Positions 41,201 to 54,317 of a stretch of DNA of 64,000 bases are shown here, one piece after another (within the stretch, counting starts at the first letter, position 1; the number at the start of each line of letters is the position of its first letter). The notes under the pieces are model-generated. The model had not been told where the DNA came from and did not search any database. It saw only the letters and a list, made by a program, of their open reading frames with translations. The translations under genes and the position numbers were made by a program. Origin of the DNA: Aquila chrysaetos chrysaetos (Eukaryota; Chordata; Aves; Accipitriformes; Accipitridae); NCBI RefSeq assembly GCF_900496995.4, contig NC_044014.1, forward strand, positions 4,522,501 to 4,586,500. The letters run 5' to 3'.

Positions 41201-42157
41201 CTCGCATCTCTCCGGTAACCTATGATAACCGCCCATGGCTGAGTTTCCATTGTCTGTCAATGCAATCAATCATTCCTGCCCAGGTGTCACACTGGGCACT
41301 TGTCCCTGCTCCCAGGCCCTTCCGCAGTTTGTCAAGATCTTGCTGAATTTTATCCCTGACAGCCTTCAACCTGCTGCCCATGCTGGCTCTGTCAAGCTTA
41401 ACGTGCTCTGCAGGGCCATGACAGCACTGACCCAAACCAGGTCCAGGACAGACCCTCGCTAAATGCTTCATCCCATTTTGCCAGGGAGCCGTTGGTAGCT
41501 GCCAACGAGATTTATTTGCACCCAGTCCTACCGCAGTTTCATGCAGATCTCGTTTTCAGAGCTTAGTTTTGAGAGCAGCAGCAAGAGCCTTCCCGATGCG
41601 AGGATACACGACGACTGCTGCTTTTCCCTTGTTCACACATACTGTCAATCTGCTGTGGAAGGGACTAAAACTGATTTACGTGATGTTTTCCTGATAAGTC
41701 CATCACGCCTGCTAATCACAACCTCGTGTGAGCGGGTGAGTTTTTGTCAGAGTATGGCATGCAGGGGTGAGGGGCGAAGTGTCACAGTGGATTTGAATAG
41801 GCAATACTAAAATAATAGCGAAGCAGCCAGCAACTTGACAATTAAGTTCAGTCCATCTTGTGGATGGGTAGCTTTGAAATTAAGGAGGGAGATTAGTCAC
41901 TGAGAAGAAATGATGACTATTAATAGAATATGATCCCTGCTCATTACCAAGCTCCAAGCAGACAATTAACATTAAGAACACATCACATTAACGTGACTAA
42001 CCACTGGCCCATGGACTTGTATCCCCCAGCCTCCATCTTATGGTTACCTCTGCAAGATGGTAATTCAAACAGCTGTTGGCAAAGGTGTAGCTCAGAAAAT
42101 TAAGGCATGCTTTAATATTAAGCAGCGACAGAGGAGGTTGCAGGTGGAGTGGGCTGC

Positions 42158-42223
42158 TAGATCCCTGCTAGATCCCTGCTAGATCCCTGCTAGATCCCTG
42201 CTAGATCCCTGGTAGATCCCTGC
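42158..42223. repeat. Minisatellite, six copies of an 11-bp unit TAGATCCCTGC
   Basis: Six head-to-tail units start at 42158, 42169, 42180, 42191, 42202 and 42213. The only variant I see is a final G instead of C in the fifth unit. The array is flanked by CTG-rich sequence (GGGCTGC before, AGCTGCTGGG after), from which it probably grew. Confidence 0.93.
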
Positions 42224-45200
42224 AGCTGCTGGGGCTCTTTAGCCTGCCCAGGTTGCATTACAATATGGATTGTTTTTTCTGGCTGAGCTCGCCAAGATCG
42301 CCGCACTACTGCCTCTGCAGCGTGTCCTCCTCCTCCTCAGGTCCCTCATCTCTGTGTTGCCTGCAAGCTCGGTTAGGGACAAACTTTCCACTTTCTTCCT
42401 GCTCATCGATAAAACTTTAAAGCAGCACAAGACTGAGTGGAAGGGCTGATTGGAAGGGACCTGCTGCTCACAGGTTTCTACAATAAAAGCATTTGCTCCA
42501 TTAGCTGACCATTCCCAAACCTAATTTCCGTGCTGTATCACACATTGCATCGCACTGTTCCTGCCGCTGCACGCGGCTGCTATCATCCTGCCTTTATGTG
42601 AAATTCCGGCTCATCAGCTGCATTTGGGCTGCTTCAGCCTAAAAGCAGACCCCTTTTTGAAGACTGCTGTGGGAGCAGCAGGTTCAGCTTGTGCCTTCTT
42701 GGCTCCTGCCTGTGGCTGCCCGTGCAGGCAGAGCGCCGGTCTGCGAGAAAAGGTGTTGAGAAACTTCTTGGGGACTATGATGCCCTGTTCCTCCTCCACT
42801 CCTCTTTGCATCCCCTGGCAGAGGATGAGTGGAGAATGGGGAGCACCACTCTTCCCGTGGGCAACCCAGCACTATTGGGGTAACACAAATAAAGGTGTAT
42901 TTATCAAGGCTTAAGATAAAGGCTCAAAAGAAAATATAATATTCAAAAGCAACATAAAGTGTAGTCTAGGCTAGATTTACCTAGAAGACACTTTCCTACA
43001 CGTTCTTTGAGGCCGAGTATGTGATGTCTAATCTTTTTGTATGATAATTTAACCCTCTGTTAGCCTTCCTAGCTCTCCAAATGAGTCTCTTGTCCTCACA
43101 CACCAAAGCTCTGAGCCTGTCCCCCATCCAAAATGCCCGTGTCATCGGTGGATCATACTCAGCAGCTGACTACAGCTGCTATTTGCAGCCCTTCCCCCTG
43201 CCCGGCCACCTCTCCCCACTTCACACCTTCTTAGCAGGGAGCTATTTTAGGATCAGTCACTTTGTCTCTGCTCACACTACGAGCTTTTAATCTCTGGTTG
43301 GGGTTTGTAGCCCTGTTTATGGAAAGCCCTTGCTGCCTGTCTGACTGCTCCAGCCTCCCAAAGCCTCCTCTAGATGGACATCACTCGAGGCTTTTTTGGA
43401 TGTGTTATTAGAAAGATGCCTAATGCATGAAATCAGTGTTGTCCTGAATAGTTTGAGGTCAATCGCATCCCCTGAAGGCAGCATGTTCCTGCTGCTCCAA
43501 GCCCCGAGCCAAGAGGTCTCCACCACCACCGCCTCCAGCAGGACGAAGGTTGCTAATTAGCTACTACTCTAATAACCATGTGTTGCTGCCACCAGCCCCT
43601 CTTCCCAGGAGGATTTCTGGCTTGTGGGAAGATGGCATATTCACATACATCAATGAAACTTTTCCTGATCCATCTTTGGTTATCCACATGCTTTCCTATA
43701 GGGGATACCTGGCCCCAAACGCAGGGTATCCCAGCAGGTTCAGCTCTCCGGCACCCATTGAATTAAGCAAAGGCTGTCCCACAAACACTGCTGTGACACC
43801 CTGAGGAGTGGAAGCCAGATGTTAGAAGTGAAACACGGGCTGCCCCAAAGCTTATCACGCTTTTCCATTTCTTTCAGAGACCTGCCATTTGCAGTTAGTA
43901 TGGTCAGATAAGGCGCAGGCTTGTTCTTGTATTCATGAAACAAATAGAAAATGTGGCAAGCAATTCCCAAGATGCTAAAACGTGACACATGCTTTTGAAA
44001 AAAAAGAAGCTGATAAGAAGTAGAAGCAGTGCACACAGGTGGTGGCTACCAAAGGATGCATGTTTACCGTGCTGGTAAGTGATCTTGTTAACTATTTATA
44101 TCAGACAACAATTTTCTTAAGGCAAGCTGAATTTGGAGATTTTTCAGATAAGGAAAACCTCTGAAGAGCTCCCATACTCTTGGAGGTCAACTCTAGCCTT
44201 AATTCTTGAGTACTTTGACTTTTATCACAGCTTTAATGCAATTTTTTGTTGCAGGAGTATACATGTGGAGCACGCTGCCATCTTCCCAGTGGTCCCAGAA
44301 GACCCGAAGGTGGTGGCTGCGTTCCCTCTTTGGGGAGCCAGGACGTACTGGGGGAGCTGCATCTACAACCCTGGATGGCACCCACACTCTGGCCAAGGTT
44401 TTTGCTTTAAGTAAGAAGTGAGATTTAGTCACGTGAAGGGGTAATACCGTCATACGCACCTCTGATGCAAGAGAAATACGGCTGGAAACCCACAAACAGC
44501 TTCTTTTTCCCATTCCTCACCCCACTCTGAAAGTGCCCTTTCATGTCGAACTAGGAAGATCCAAACCTTGTGTTTCTTGCAATGCCCACACGTGAGGATA
44601 AGCTTCCTTTCTCTGCTATATAATCTCATTTTTTCCTCAAAGCCTGAACTCCTGACCTGTTTACTTGTGCTGACCTATTTACCGGTCTGCTGAAAGAAGG
44701 GGCTGCCCATGCAGAGAAGCTGATTTATGTGCCACCTTGCAATCATGCCTTCACAGCTCTGGCAGCGTGCACCCAGGTTTGGATGTGACTAGGATTTTTC
44801 TAGCACGAACTTACAAAAATGTATTTTGAGTATGTCTGACACAGTTCCATGGCTGGAAAAAAGAAATACTGAGGGCTAGCAAGCAGTTGGCAGGAATTGT
44901 TTTCAAATCTGCGTTCCTTAGAGAGCCCATCATCAGCACAGACGATGTAATGGGCATAATTAAATAGTTAGGTCATATGTAAAAGCAATGGGAACAGTGA
45001 TCTTCCATATTATGACTGATTACATCATTCCTCCCAATGACTTTCAGTGTGATTCCCAACATTTTCCTTTAGGAAATATAGAACATAAATTAATGTGACG
45101 TACATTTCGCTGTGTAGCAAACAGCAACAGCAAATTTTGTAAGGAGATTTGAAAATTTGGAGCGGACATTCTGCTGTTCACTTGTATTTATTCTTTCTCC

Positions 45201-48200
45201 AGGACGACTGGACTTTCCCAGGATGTTTTTTTCTTCCTGCAACTCTTCCTGTGCCTTATTCATTATATTCTTTAAGCCTCACTTAAATGAAAATTTCATT
45301 CATTATAACTTCGTCACCTTTAATTTCTAAGAGGTCTGTCTAATCATACTCATAAATACCTCAGGAGAGGAATTGTAATCAAACACCATTCATTTAGCGT
45401 CCACATATATTAAAAGCCGCTCTCTGAAACAATGACTCATCTCATTCCACATGCCAAAACACATGCCTTGCATTTTTAATACCTGAAGTATTTTTTTACT
45501 TATAAAAGCTTGGCTTATAAAACTTCATCAGATAACATTCATGTTTAACAACTGTGTTTAGATCACATAAATCAACACACACACTGCCTTGATCTGGGAA
45601 CAAGTGGTCTGCAGGGCTTCCAGCTCCCGTTCTTTATCTCACTCACCGTTTCCATTTCTGCATCGGAATAAAAGCCATCCTCCCTGATGGCCCACTCCAT
45701 CATCCATTTTTACTGATCTCCTTATTTACTATTTTACCTGCAGCGCATCTTGGACCTCCTTGAGGACGTCTGGGAAGTTTTGGGTGTGTTTCCCACACCT
45801 GATGACATTTCATTAAGCAATAAACTGCTGGACCCTGTTTCGCTAAGGCAAGTAGAGGAACTAAGCAGCAGTACATTAGACTGACTCTTACCCTATTGCC
45901 TGATACTGTCCCTGACTTACAGTTCTGTTCTTTTAAATCAAATTTATTCCAAATATCATTAAAACTACTGGCCTTATACAAAGTTTAACCCAGCACAAGG
46001 CTAAAGGTTTTGAAACAAACCTTTTTCTTAAGCGTAGGAAAAATGTGGCCTCTAATGTAGACTGATAAAAACCAACAGACCTTTTTTCCTGAGCTAGAGG
46101 TGTGTGTAAATCACAGAGGTGGGGCAGGATGGCAAGGAGGATTTTATGGTTTCTTGGGGCTGTATAGAAAGGTCTACTTTTTGCCCAGATTTGTCTGGCC
46201 CCCAGCTGGTTTTCATTACCTCCAGTGATTTGCAAGGACTATTTATTTCTACTACTTGTAAACAATTTTTCCCCATGCAAATCCTCCCTCCCGATGACCT
46301 TTTCCCAGACATATACAGATTACTCAGCCCAGCATCCTCTCAGGCCGAGGATGCGCTGTGACTGCACCCTCTCTGAGGGTTTCCCCAGTGTCCCAGCTCT
46401 CCTTTGCTGCGGGAGCCCTTCTGATACGAGTTCATCATCTCGAGCAGTGGTGTTATAAATGTGTGTGTTAAAAAATGACCAAATAAGCAGCGAACCCCAC
46501 GGCTACCTGATGCTGAATAAGGCTCTTCCGAGACATCACAGCAGATTTTTCCATACATTTCTCTCCCCCCAAGTGCTTGGCAATTTCCCATTCCCCATTG
46601 AGAATGTTTTGCTGCCCAGCTGGTTCCCCCATCCCCAGGTTGCCGGGGACCACCGAGGTGGGGATGTCACCGGCGCGGTCCACGCAGCCACGGGGCCAAC
46701 TAGCCCAAACCTTCGTGGTGACAGCGACGGCGAGCACCTCACTGCTGGCTTGTGCCACTGCGCTTGTGTATCCTATAAAAAGGGACAACGTGGCGTGACA
46801 CGGCTGAGCGAAACCCCTTGCCACTGCGTCTGTCGGGTGTGCTCGTCTCACATAATGGATTGCTGTCGGCACAGCACGCGCGGGACCCAATTAAGACCGT
46901 CTCTTTGAACTTCAGTCTTTAAAGTGTGTCACCAGTTGCATAATTCCGCCTCATCCCCCCGCAGTGAACACCTGGAGGAGGTATTGGTGACGATAAGCAT
47001 CACGCCTGTTTCAACAAAACCTAGAGGAAGCCTGGAAAACCACTGATGACCAGTTCAGCAAGCTGGTACAAGCCATCCTCTTACAAATGGCTGGCACCCT
47101 GCTGTTGTCAGGGTTTGGTTTGTCCTATTTTCCCCGATACACCTGTATATTCTGGAACAACGCTTTTGTAAAAGGACCTGTTACGGGTATTGACCTACTG
47201 TGCCCCATGGTCTGCTCTCCCACAGACCGCTCTAACCCGCAGGTTTTTCTGAAGAAATCCCCCCGCTGCAGTTGTCTTGGCCAAAGTCTCGCTCCGTGCT
47301 CCTTCCCGGGGAGACCACCTGGACTATCCCAGCAGCCCCAGTCCCAGCTAACTAGCCGTGCCCCTCCCTACCATTAAATTAGCATACATAACTCAATAAA
47401 TGGCACACATTAATAACATTCCTGATGAATGCCCAGGCTTGCAGGTTTTGACTCAACGCAGCTTCACGGCTCTGCAACTGCTTTCTCACGAGGTGCCTGG
47501 GAGCAGTTGGTATTTACAGACCTACAGGGCAAATAAGAAGAGACTGATGTGTTCATGTCAACCCTGCCCCCACCGAAGACAGGCAGCAGATTATATTGAA
47601 GCAATCTGAAGATAATGTGTCTAGTGATAAATTAATTGCAATTTAAAGTTAGTTGGTTTTCCTTTACAAATCCCAAGGAAAGCAAGAGGCACTACATAAA
47701 GCAGATGGTGGCTTGTCAGTCAAGGGAACAGAATGAACAAAACTTGCAGGGATTCAAACCTGCGTGAAGGAAAACCTCTGCTACGGAGTGGAGGTGAATG
47801 ATGGATACTGAGACAATCATTAAAAGCTGATGATCTTTTTATTGCCTGTCATATCCGTATCTTGTTCTCCAGGGACCCGTGCTTCTCCCCAGTGGTTTTG
47901 TGGAAACCACGCAGAGTTTTGTTTCTTTGGCGATGGGCAGGAGTTTTCAGTGGATAGATGCACTTTTACACTCACTCCCAGTTTATCACCCAGTCTGCAT
48001 ATTATCTGAGTGCTCAGATGCTGTAGTGTCTTAGAGTCAGTCTGTTTTGCTTTTTCTAAAGTATGTCCAAAGTGCCCAAACAGCACACCCCACGTGTCGG
48101 TGCTTGTGTGCAGCGGTACACAACCTGCTCCCCGGCTGTGGGATTTCTCACCGTGATCATCATCTGCCGGCCGAGAAAGAGGAAAGGCTTGTCACGGCAG

Positions 48201-51200
48201 GCTCATCATGTGGCTCCCCAAATTGCACTGCAAGGAGTCAGCTTTCCTTCAAAGCTCAAAGCCATGAATCATGGTGAGCCCATGATCCACCAGAAGCTCA
48301 GATACACATAATTAAGGCACTCGTAATATCAGGGGGCAGATTCTTCCTCTCATATAACATTACAGCAGTGCTTAATGTTGCAGTGATAAAGCATACCCTA
48401 TTGCTTCTGCCCTGACTTAAAATAGCTGACTTGTGGGGCATGCCTCTAAGAGTAACCTTTCATTTCCCATTAGGCGTTTTCAATCTGTTAAACCAGAACT
48501 TTAGTTTATTACATTCAGGGAATTTTGGATGGTCCTATTTTGCTTTCTGCAGAAACTTAAAGAGAGGGAGAAATTTTTTTTTTTTTTTCAAGGTTCCTGT
48601 TTTTTCCTGCCATATCAAACGAAATGTCCCTGTAAAAAATTGATTTTAAGGTACTTTCAGACAATACCCAAGCATTTTAAGAGTCATATATAACTCAAGT
48701 TAGCTGCAGTTGTCAGACTCTGTATGGATCTCTTGGCCTGGGAAAGTCCACTATGAAATAACAGCAGATGTGGATGGGGTTATCATTGCTAGACCTGCAC
48801 TGCAGAGCTGCCTTCTTTCTGCTATGAAAAGGGTCAAATGAACAAGGAAAAACATCTCCAAAGAAAGTTTTGCAGCGAAGACTTGAATAGCCTCTGTAAG
48901 AGAAGTTTGGCAGTTACTTTCCATTTTGCAGCTGCAGGGCATGACGGGGACAGAGGGTGAGATTGCCGACGTTGGGAAGGTTTCAGGGCTGTATCTTCAC
49001 CCTGACGATGTCTGTCCCTTGAACAACCACTGCGATGCAGCAGCCCATCAGGGGAGCCCCACCATAAAAGAAATGGCACCAGGGTGGCCTCCCAAACGCT
49101 TTTTAAGATGTAGGGACACCGACTGAAAAACATGCAGTCACGGCAAGAACCTGTTCTTCCTTTCCCTTCCCCGTTAAAATCCTCACTTGTTGATGATGAC
49201 CTCGACAGCTGGCAGGAAGATGGAGATACCTGTGCCAAGTTTTTGTCCTGAGACCACCACTGGAAAACCCAGACCCTCGCACATCCAGTGGAGGGGTCAG
49301 TTGGTGCTGCCCACTCTCCTGTGCCTATTGAGAAGCTCAGACACTCTTGGTGGGGTGCAAAGACGCTGGTTTCAGGAAAAACTCCTTTTGATCCATCGTG
49401 CAATTCCAGGCATGCCCTTTTTAAAAATAAGGCTAGCTGAAAGGCGTCTGAAAACCAAGTGTATGAATCCTGTGTTTTACTCCTTCCTGCTCTTTTTTTC
49501 CTCTTGTCTCCGTCTCTCTGTTTGGGGCTTGCTGCTCTATTTCCCCCCTTCTAAGCCTTTATTACCTTTATTCATTTTAATTACGTTCTCCCTCAGATTC
49601 GGAAGCTTAATAAGGCTTAAAGAAAGGAAGCGAACTTGCCCAGCAGGCCGGCTTTCCCCAGCTTAGCATTCCACGGTCGCAGTTACCCTTCAGCATCTGC
49701 TGGTCTGAGTCCCTGGAGCAACTTCTGCTCTCAGGGTGTGGAGGAGGACGGGAGCCGGAGGGCTGCAGCGGGCCAGCAAGGGGATGCTTTGCTTCCAGAG
49801 TCATTGGGACTGAGCAGCTTCGGGGCACACACAACCCTGCGGGGTGACCAGCCCATGGGTTTTGAAGGGCGAACTGCCCTGCTCCCATCCCCACTGGATG
49901 CCACGGTCCCGACAAAGCTGGCTGCAGGGGCTCCTGCCAGACGTGTCCCAGGGACACCCACTCACGAGTCCCTCCAGATGAACACCTTTGCTGGCTCTGA
50001 GTCCCCACGGTGGCGCTGGGCAACAGGTCGTGGGCTTGGGGGTGGATGATGCCGTGGCCACCTTCACTTCCACGGCTGGGTTCCCCCGCGACAGCCTCCC
50101 CGCTCGCTGCACAGGGCATGGTTTCTGCCTCGGACGCCAAAGAGTTAATCCCCATCTGAACTCTGCAGGTAGCAGATTCCTGCAGCATGAAGGTAGACCT
50201 TCAGGCTACTCTTTAATAGAGGTGAACACATTTTAACTCTTGGATGGTGGTGATTCACCACGCAGCTCTCCAGCGCTGTCATTAAACTTCCTTCGCTAAG
50301 TGCTCTGCAAATGCAGCTCCTTGTTTATCCTGTGATCACACACCGTTACTACCCAAACAGCCCTTGGTCATGTACACCATCTCTGCATTTTATTACACAG
50401 TTAACATCTTGTTAGACATAAATATGCTATCCCAGAGCTCGTTACTGTTCAACCAACATTTACATTTACAAAGTAAAATACTTGGCAATCTAGTATTGCT
50501 GGCAGTACTTTTCCACACTCCTATAATTAGACGGTATTAACCAAACTATGTGTAGGAGTCTGGCTAGGTCTGGAAATAATAGGTTTATTCTCTAGATACC
50601 CTTCTGCTGTACTGCTCTAAATGGGCACTGAGTTTTTTTTTTTGTTTACAGCAATTATTTATTCTTACTGCATGCCTAGATTTCATCCACACCAGCCTAC
50701 CTCCTGCTCAGTGTTTCCCCTCTGCTTTACCTTCATTAGTAACCTGACTTCAGAATAAGTTTCTGGAGAAGCCGTAGAAGTTTGAGTGTAATTGGCTTAA
50801 AGTTGCCTGACGGGACATCTCACTACAAGTATTCGTTATTTGGGCAGTGCTGTGCTCTGAATCTCCCAGCAGAAAGATGCTGCTGCTTCTTTTTTCTACC
50901 ACCACTCTTGTGGTCTGTGATCCTCCGCTGATGGAAACTGCCTGAAGAACCATTTTGGAACAAAGTTAGTAGATACTCGGATCACAGAGCCTGTCCAAAA
51001 GGCGAGGGATGGACTGGAGAGGTAGGAAAGGGCAAGAGAGCCTGGCCCAAGGTAACCAGAACTGCTGATGCATGCAGACACTGTTAATGTATGGGATAGA
51101 CCCAGAGGACTAACACCACTTTCTGTGATCTTGACAGTTACCCACAAGTCATATTTTCCACGCTTAAGAATCATCTTTGAAATGCCACTTGCGTCCTGGA

Positions 51201-52819
51201 CACAGTAGCTACTCTCGCCTTTCATGTATTTTTCTTTCTATGTATTTATCTTGGCCACCGCAAGGAAAAATCCCTTCCCTGATGCAACCTCATTTCCCCT
51301 GCGCTCGCCCTCAGTCCGCGTGAGCACGTAACACGGCAGTACTTGTAAAATCCTCGCCAAGGCTATACGATACGCTCACATGGCACGGACCACGCTGTGT
51401 AGACTCACCATGGGGGTCACATCCCTACGTTAATGATCCTTTTCTACTCGAATTCAGGAGCAAGACTCATTAAGGGATGGTGATTTTGCCATGTGATAAT
51501 CTGGAGTATTTTCCCGACAACAACGAAAGGAAAATTTCTGCTTGAGCGCAGGGGGAATAAAACTCACGGGGGGCTCTGCAGAAAAATAACACCTTTTCAG
51601 TTCCTTTGTGCACCTCGAAGGACGGCTCCTGCTGCCAGCCCAAATGTGCACAGCCTCTCACATCCAAGCAGGGCTGGACACAAAGATGCCAAAGTACAGG
51701 GCACATTTTAATATGCTGGAGGTATGGACCAGGATATGAAATTAGTATCCCCAGGGAAGAAGGAGAAAGCAGGAGGCTGCCTCAGGGGTATAAATGCTTG
51801 GTCCTTGAGAGGCAGGCTGATGCAGGGGGGTCTCCACAGATGCCCAAGGATTCAGCTTCAGACTAGAGCTAGAGGCTGGATATTAATGGCAGTTAGATGT
51901 ATGTAACCAAGTCTGAGTGCAAGGTGGAAAATTATGAACAACTAGCAAACCAGCCTGAAAAAAAAAAAAAAATCAAGATACTGGCATAAATTATTTCAAA
52001 TTAAGCAACTTTCCTCCCCCTGACACATACAAGGAAGAAACAGAAAAAAACCCAAATCTTCACCCCTAGTCCCTGCATATTTCACACCGGCTTGCCAGAG
52101 CATCGTGCAGTGCCGGTGGATTGATGTGCTGGTGACAAGCTGGATTGATCCATAGGTGCTGCCAGGCACCGGCGATCCCTGGCTGTCTTGCCGAAATGAG
52201 TCCTGACTTGCGGCTCATCAGGCAGCAGCAGCTCAGGAGGCTGCGTTTTAATGAGCAAAGGGGCAGTGGGGTAAAAAAAGAATTTTGCCTCCTGGTTTTC
52301 TGCTCTGGGTTCCCCTCTCAGGGACGGCTCCCATCGCCAATTGCTCCGCTCCTGCAGCAAGGCTTTGCCCTCTGCGAATAAAGAGGACAAACCCAGACTA
52401 GAGGATTTGTGGTGCATCTGATAAAAAGCCTCATCTGCTCATTTTTTGTTACTGACCGCAACGAGCAGTTGGATTATTGCATATTACAGCCTTCCAGCAG
52501 CTGAAACTCAACAAGTTTTATAGCCGGCATTTTGCTCTTGATGGTTCAGCTTATGATGTAGGATTGGATTTGAACATCAGCCCTGGTTTTATGAGCGTAC
52601 GTTGGGTTAAATGCAGTGAAGTTACACTGCGCACCTGACAGCGAGGCAGGAACACACATTTATAAGCAGTGATGTTATCAGGAATAGCAAAGTTGGCCAG
52701 AGAAACGCATTCGACCTCACAAGTGCTGAGTTTTAGTACTGGAAACCATAAACATTACTGCTTCGATTAGGAAACACAACTGCACCGAATGACCAGTCCA
52801 TCCAGTCCTGGGGGCTTGG

Positions 52820-52845
52820 CTTTTATTGCTTGCTGGCAATAAAAG
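52820..52845. repeat. Perfect 10-bp inverted repeat around a 6-nt loop
   Basis: CTTTTATTGC (52820-52829) and GCAATAAAAG (52836-52845) are exact reverse complements separated by TTGCTG. Each strand therefore carries an AATAAA. Pairing does not extend beyond the arms. It may be chance in AT-rich sequence. Confidence 0.8.
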
Positions 52846-53748
52846 ACCATAAACAATATTTTTCTCTTAAATACTTATAGGACTTTCTTTACATAGTACA
52901 CTACAAATCTTAATGCCCTTGCCCTCAGCCTTTCCCTGAGAGGATGGGGAGTGCTACTACCATTTTACAAATAGGTTACGAAGGCACGGAGGAGCTGAAC
53001 TGCCTTGCTTCATGTCAGACATAAAGTCTGCTCCAGAGTAAGGAGACTTGGCCTTGATTTGCAAACCCCAGCCCTCTGCACTAACCAGGGCACAGTATTT
53101 CCTTGTTCTTCTAGCTTCTGAAAGGGCTACTGAGGGTTTGGATAAGAGCCCTGTTTAATAAATGGGAAAAAAAGAGAAAAAAGAATGAACACTTTGGCCT
53201 ATCAAGTGTTATTTGCTGAAACTGAGCACTGGATTGTGAATCTTCCAGATCAGAGGTTGGCTCTGTTGCGTATTTGTATGTTGTCTGACACAGTGGATAA
53301 TTAGTCCCAGTTGGGATACTTTGGATGTACAAATTATGCAAATATATTTACTACAAATAATAAAAACAGTTTAAAAAGTGGGCAAAACCCTCCTGCTGTC
53401 TAAAACGGTTTTTCATTTGAGCCTGAGCATTTTCAGTTAAAATTCAAACAATTCATTCAATATAGCAGCCTTTGCTTTCAGATTCCCTAATCATCTCCTC
53501 TGGGGAAGTAATAAAAAACATTTTTGCAATCATTTTCATTTTAGTTTTTCTAGATAAAAGAGGGCTTATTCCCAGCCTTGATCTATCAATTGTTGCTTGA
53601 TCTCTTCAAAACCCACTGTCATTCTGCTCAGGGCTGGCGCATAATCAGGTTGTGAACAGAAATGCTGCTCATGGGCAATGAGGCCGGTTAAAAATGAGCA
53701 GTCAAGGAAAGATGGGGTTTAAAAGATGCTTGGTTTGGTCTTTGCTCC

Positions 53749-54317
53749 TGTCCTGGTTTCGGCTGGGATAGCGCTAATTTTCTTTCCAGTAGCTGGTATA
53801 GTGTTATGTTTTGGGTTCAGTATGAGAAGAATGTTGATAACACACTGATGTTTTCAGTTGTTGCTAAGTAGAGTTTAGACTAAGTCAAGGATTTTTCAGC
53901 TTCTCATGCCCAGCCAGCAAGAAGGCTGGAGGGGCACAAGAAGTTGGGAGGGGACACAGCCAGGGCAGCTGAACCAAACTGGCCAAAGGGGTATTCCATA
54001 CATTGTGACGTCATGCCCAGTATGTAAACTGGGGGGAGTTGGCCTCAGGGACGGATCGCTGCTCGGGAACTAACTGGGCGTCAGTCAGCAGGTGGTGAGC
54101 AATTGCATTGTGCATCACTTGTTTTGTATATTTTTTTTGTATATTGTTGCTATTATCATTATTAGTTTCTTCCTTTCTGTTCTACTAAACTGTTCTTATC
54201 TCAATCCACAAATTTGACTTCTTTTTTTTTCCCAGTTCTCTCCCCCATCCCACTGGGGGCGGCGGGGAGTGAATGAGCGGCTGCGTGGTGCTTAGTTGCT
54301 GGGGTTAAACCATGACA
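53749..54317 (+). mobile_element. Solo LTR of an endogenous retrovirus (ERVL-like) with 5-bp target-site duplication
   Basis: The 569-bp element begins TGTCCTGGTTTCGGCTGG and ends GGGGTTAAACCATGACA, so its ends are the TGTC...GACA inverted repeats of an LTR. GCTCC occurs immediately before (53744-53748) and after (54318-54322) it, a perfect 5-bp target-site duplication. Inside are a full palindromic CRE, TGACGTCA, at 54006-54013, and TATGTAAA about 20 bp later, resembling a decayed TATA box. There is no internal retroviral coding sequence, so this is the product of LTR-LTR recombination. The 5-bp duplication suits the ERVL class. I recognise the termini as those of an LTR family common in neoavian birds, without being able to name the subfamily. 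Confidence 0.93.

Larger units (their letters stand above)
32311..53748. other. Intergenic region downstream of OAT, no gene recognised
   Basis: No splice-bounded coding exon or family-like protein is visible over 21 kb. GC content is somewhat higher between about 37 and 52 kb, which produces accidental open frames up to 193 codons on both strands around 46.5-50.2 kb; none has a recognisable motif. Small structures present are the 11-bp tandem repeat at 42158-42223 and a 10-bp perfect palindrome at 52820-52845. In human the next gene beyond OAT on this side is CHST15, far away, so a long gene-free stretch is expected. Undetected non-coding RNAs or enhancers cannot be excluded by reading. Confidence 0.55.

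Noticed and set aside
41229-41470. Segment whose minus strand reads as a moderately repeat-like peptide
   Set aside because: It suggested an ancient repeat, but has no diagnostic CR1 end, LTR end or target-site duplication, so I could not support a call.
46459-46908. Overlapping sense and antisense open frames of 149 and 140 codons
   Set aside because: Moderately GC-rich DNA with both strands open at once. Neither shows a domain, signal peptide or exon-like boundary.
48834-50188. Cluster of 137-193 codon open frames on both strands
   Set aside because: They are in mutually inconsistent frames and rich in Ser, Pro and Gly, with no recognisable family. The local rise in GC explains them.
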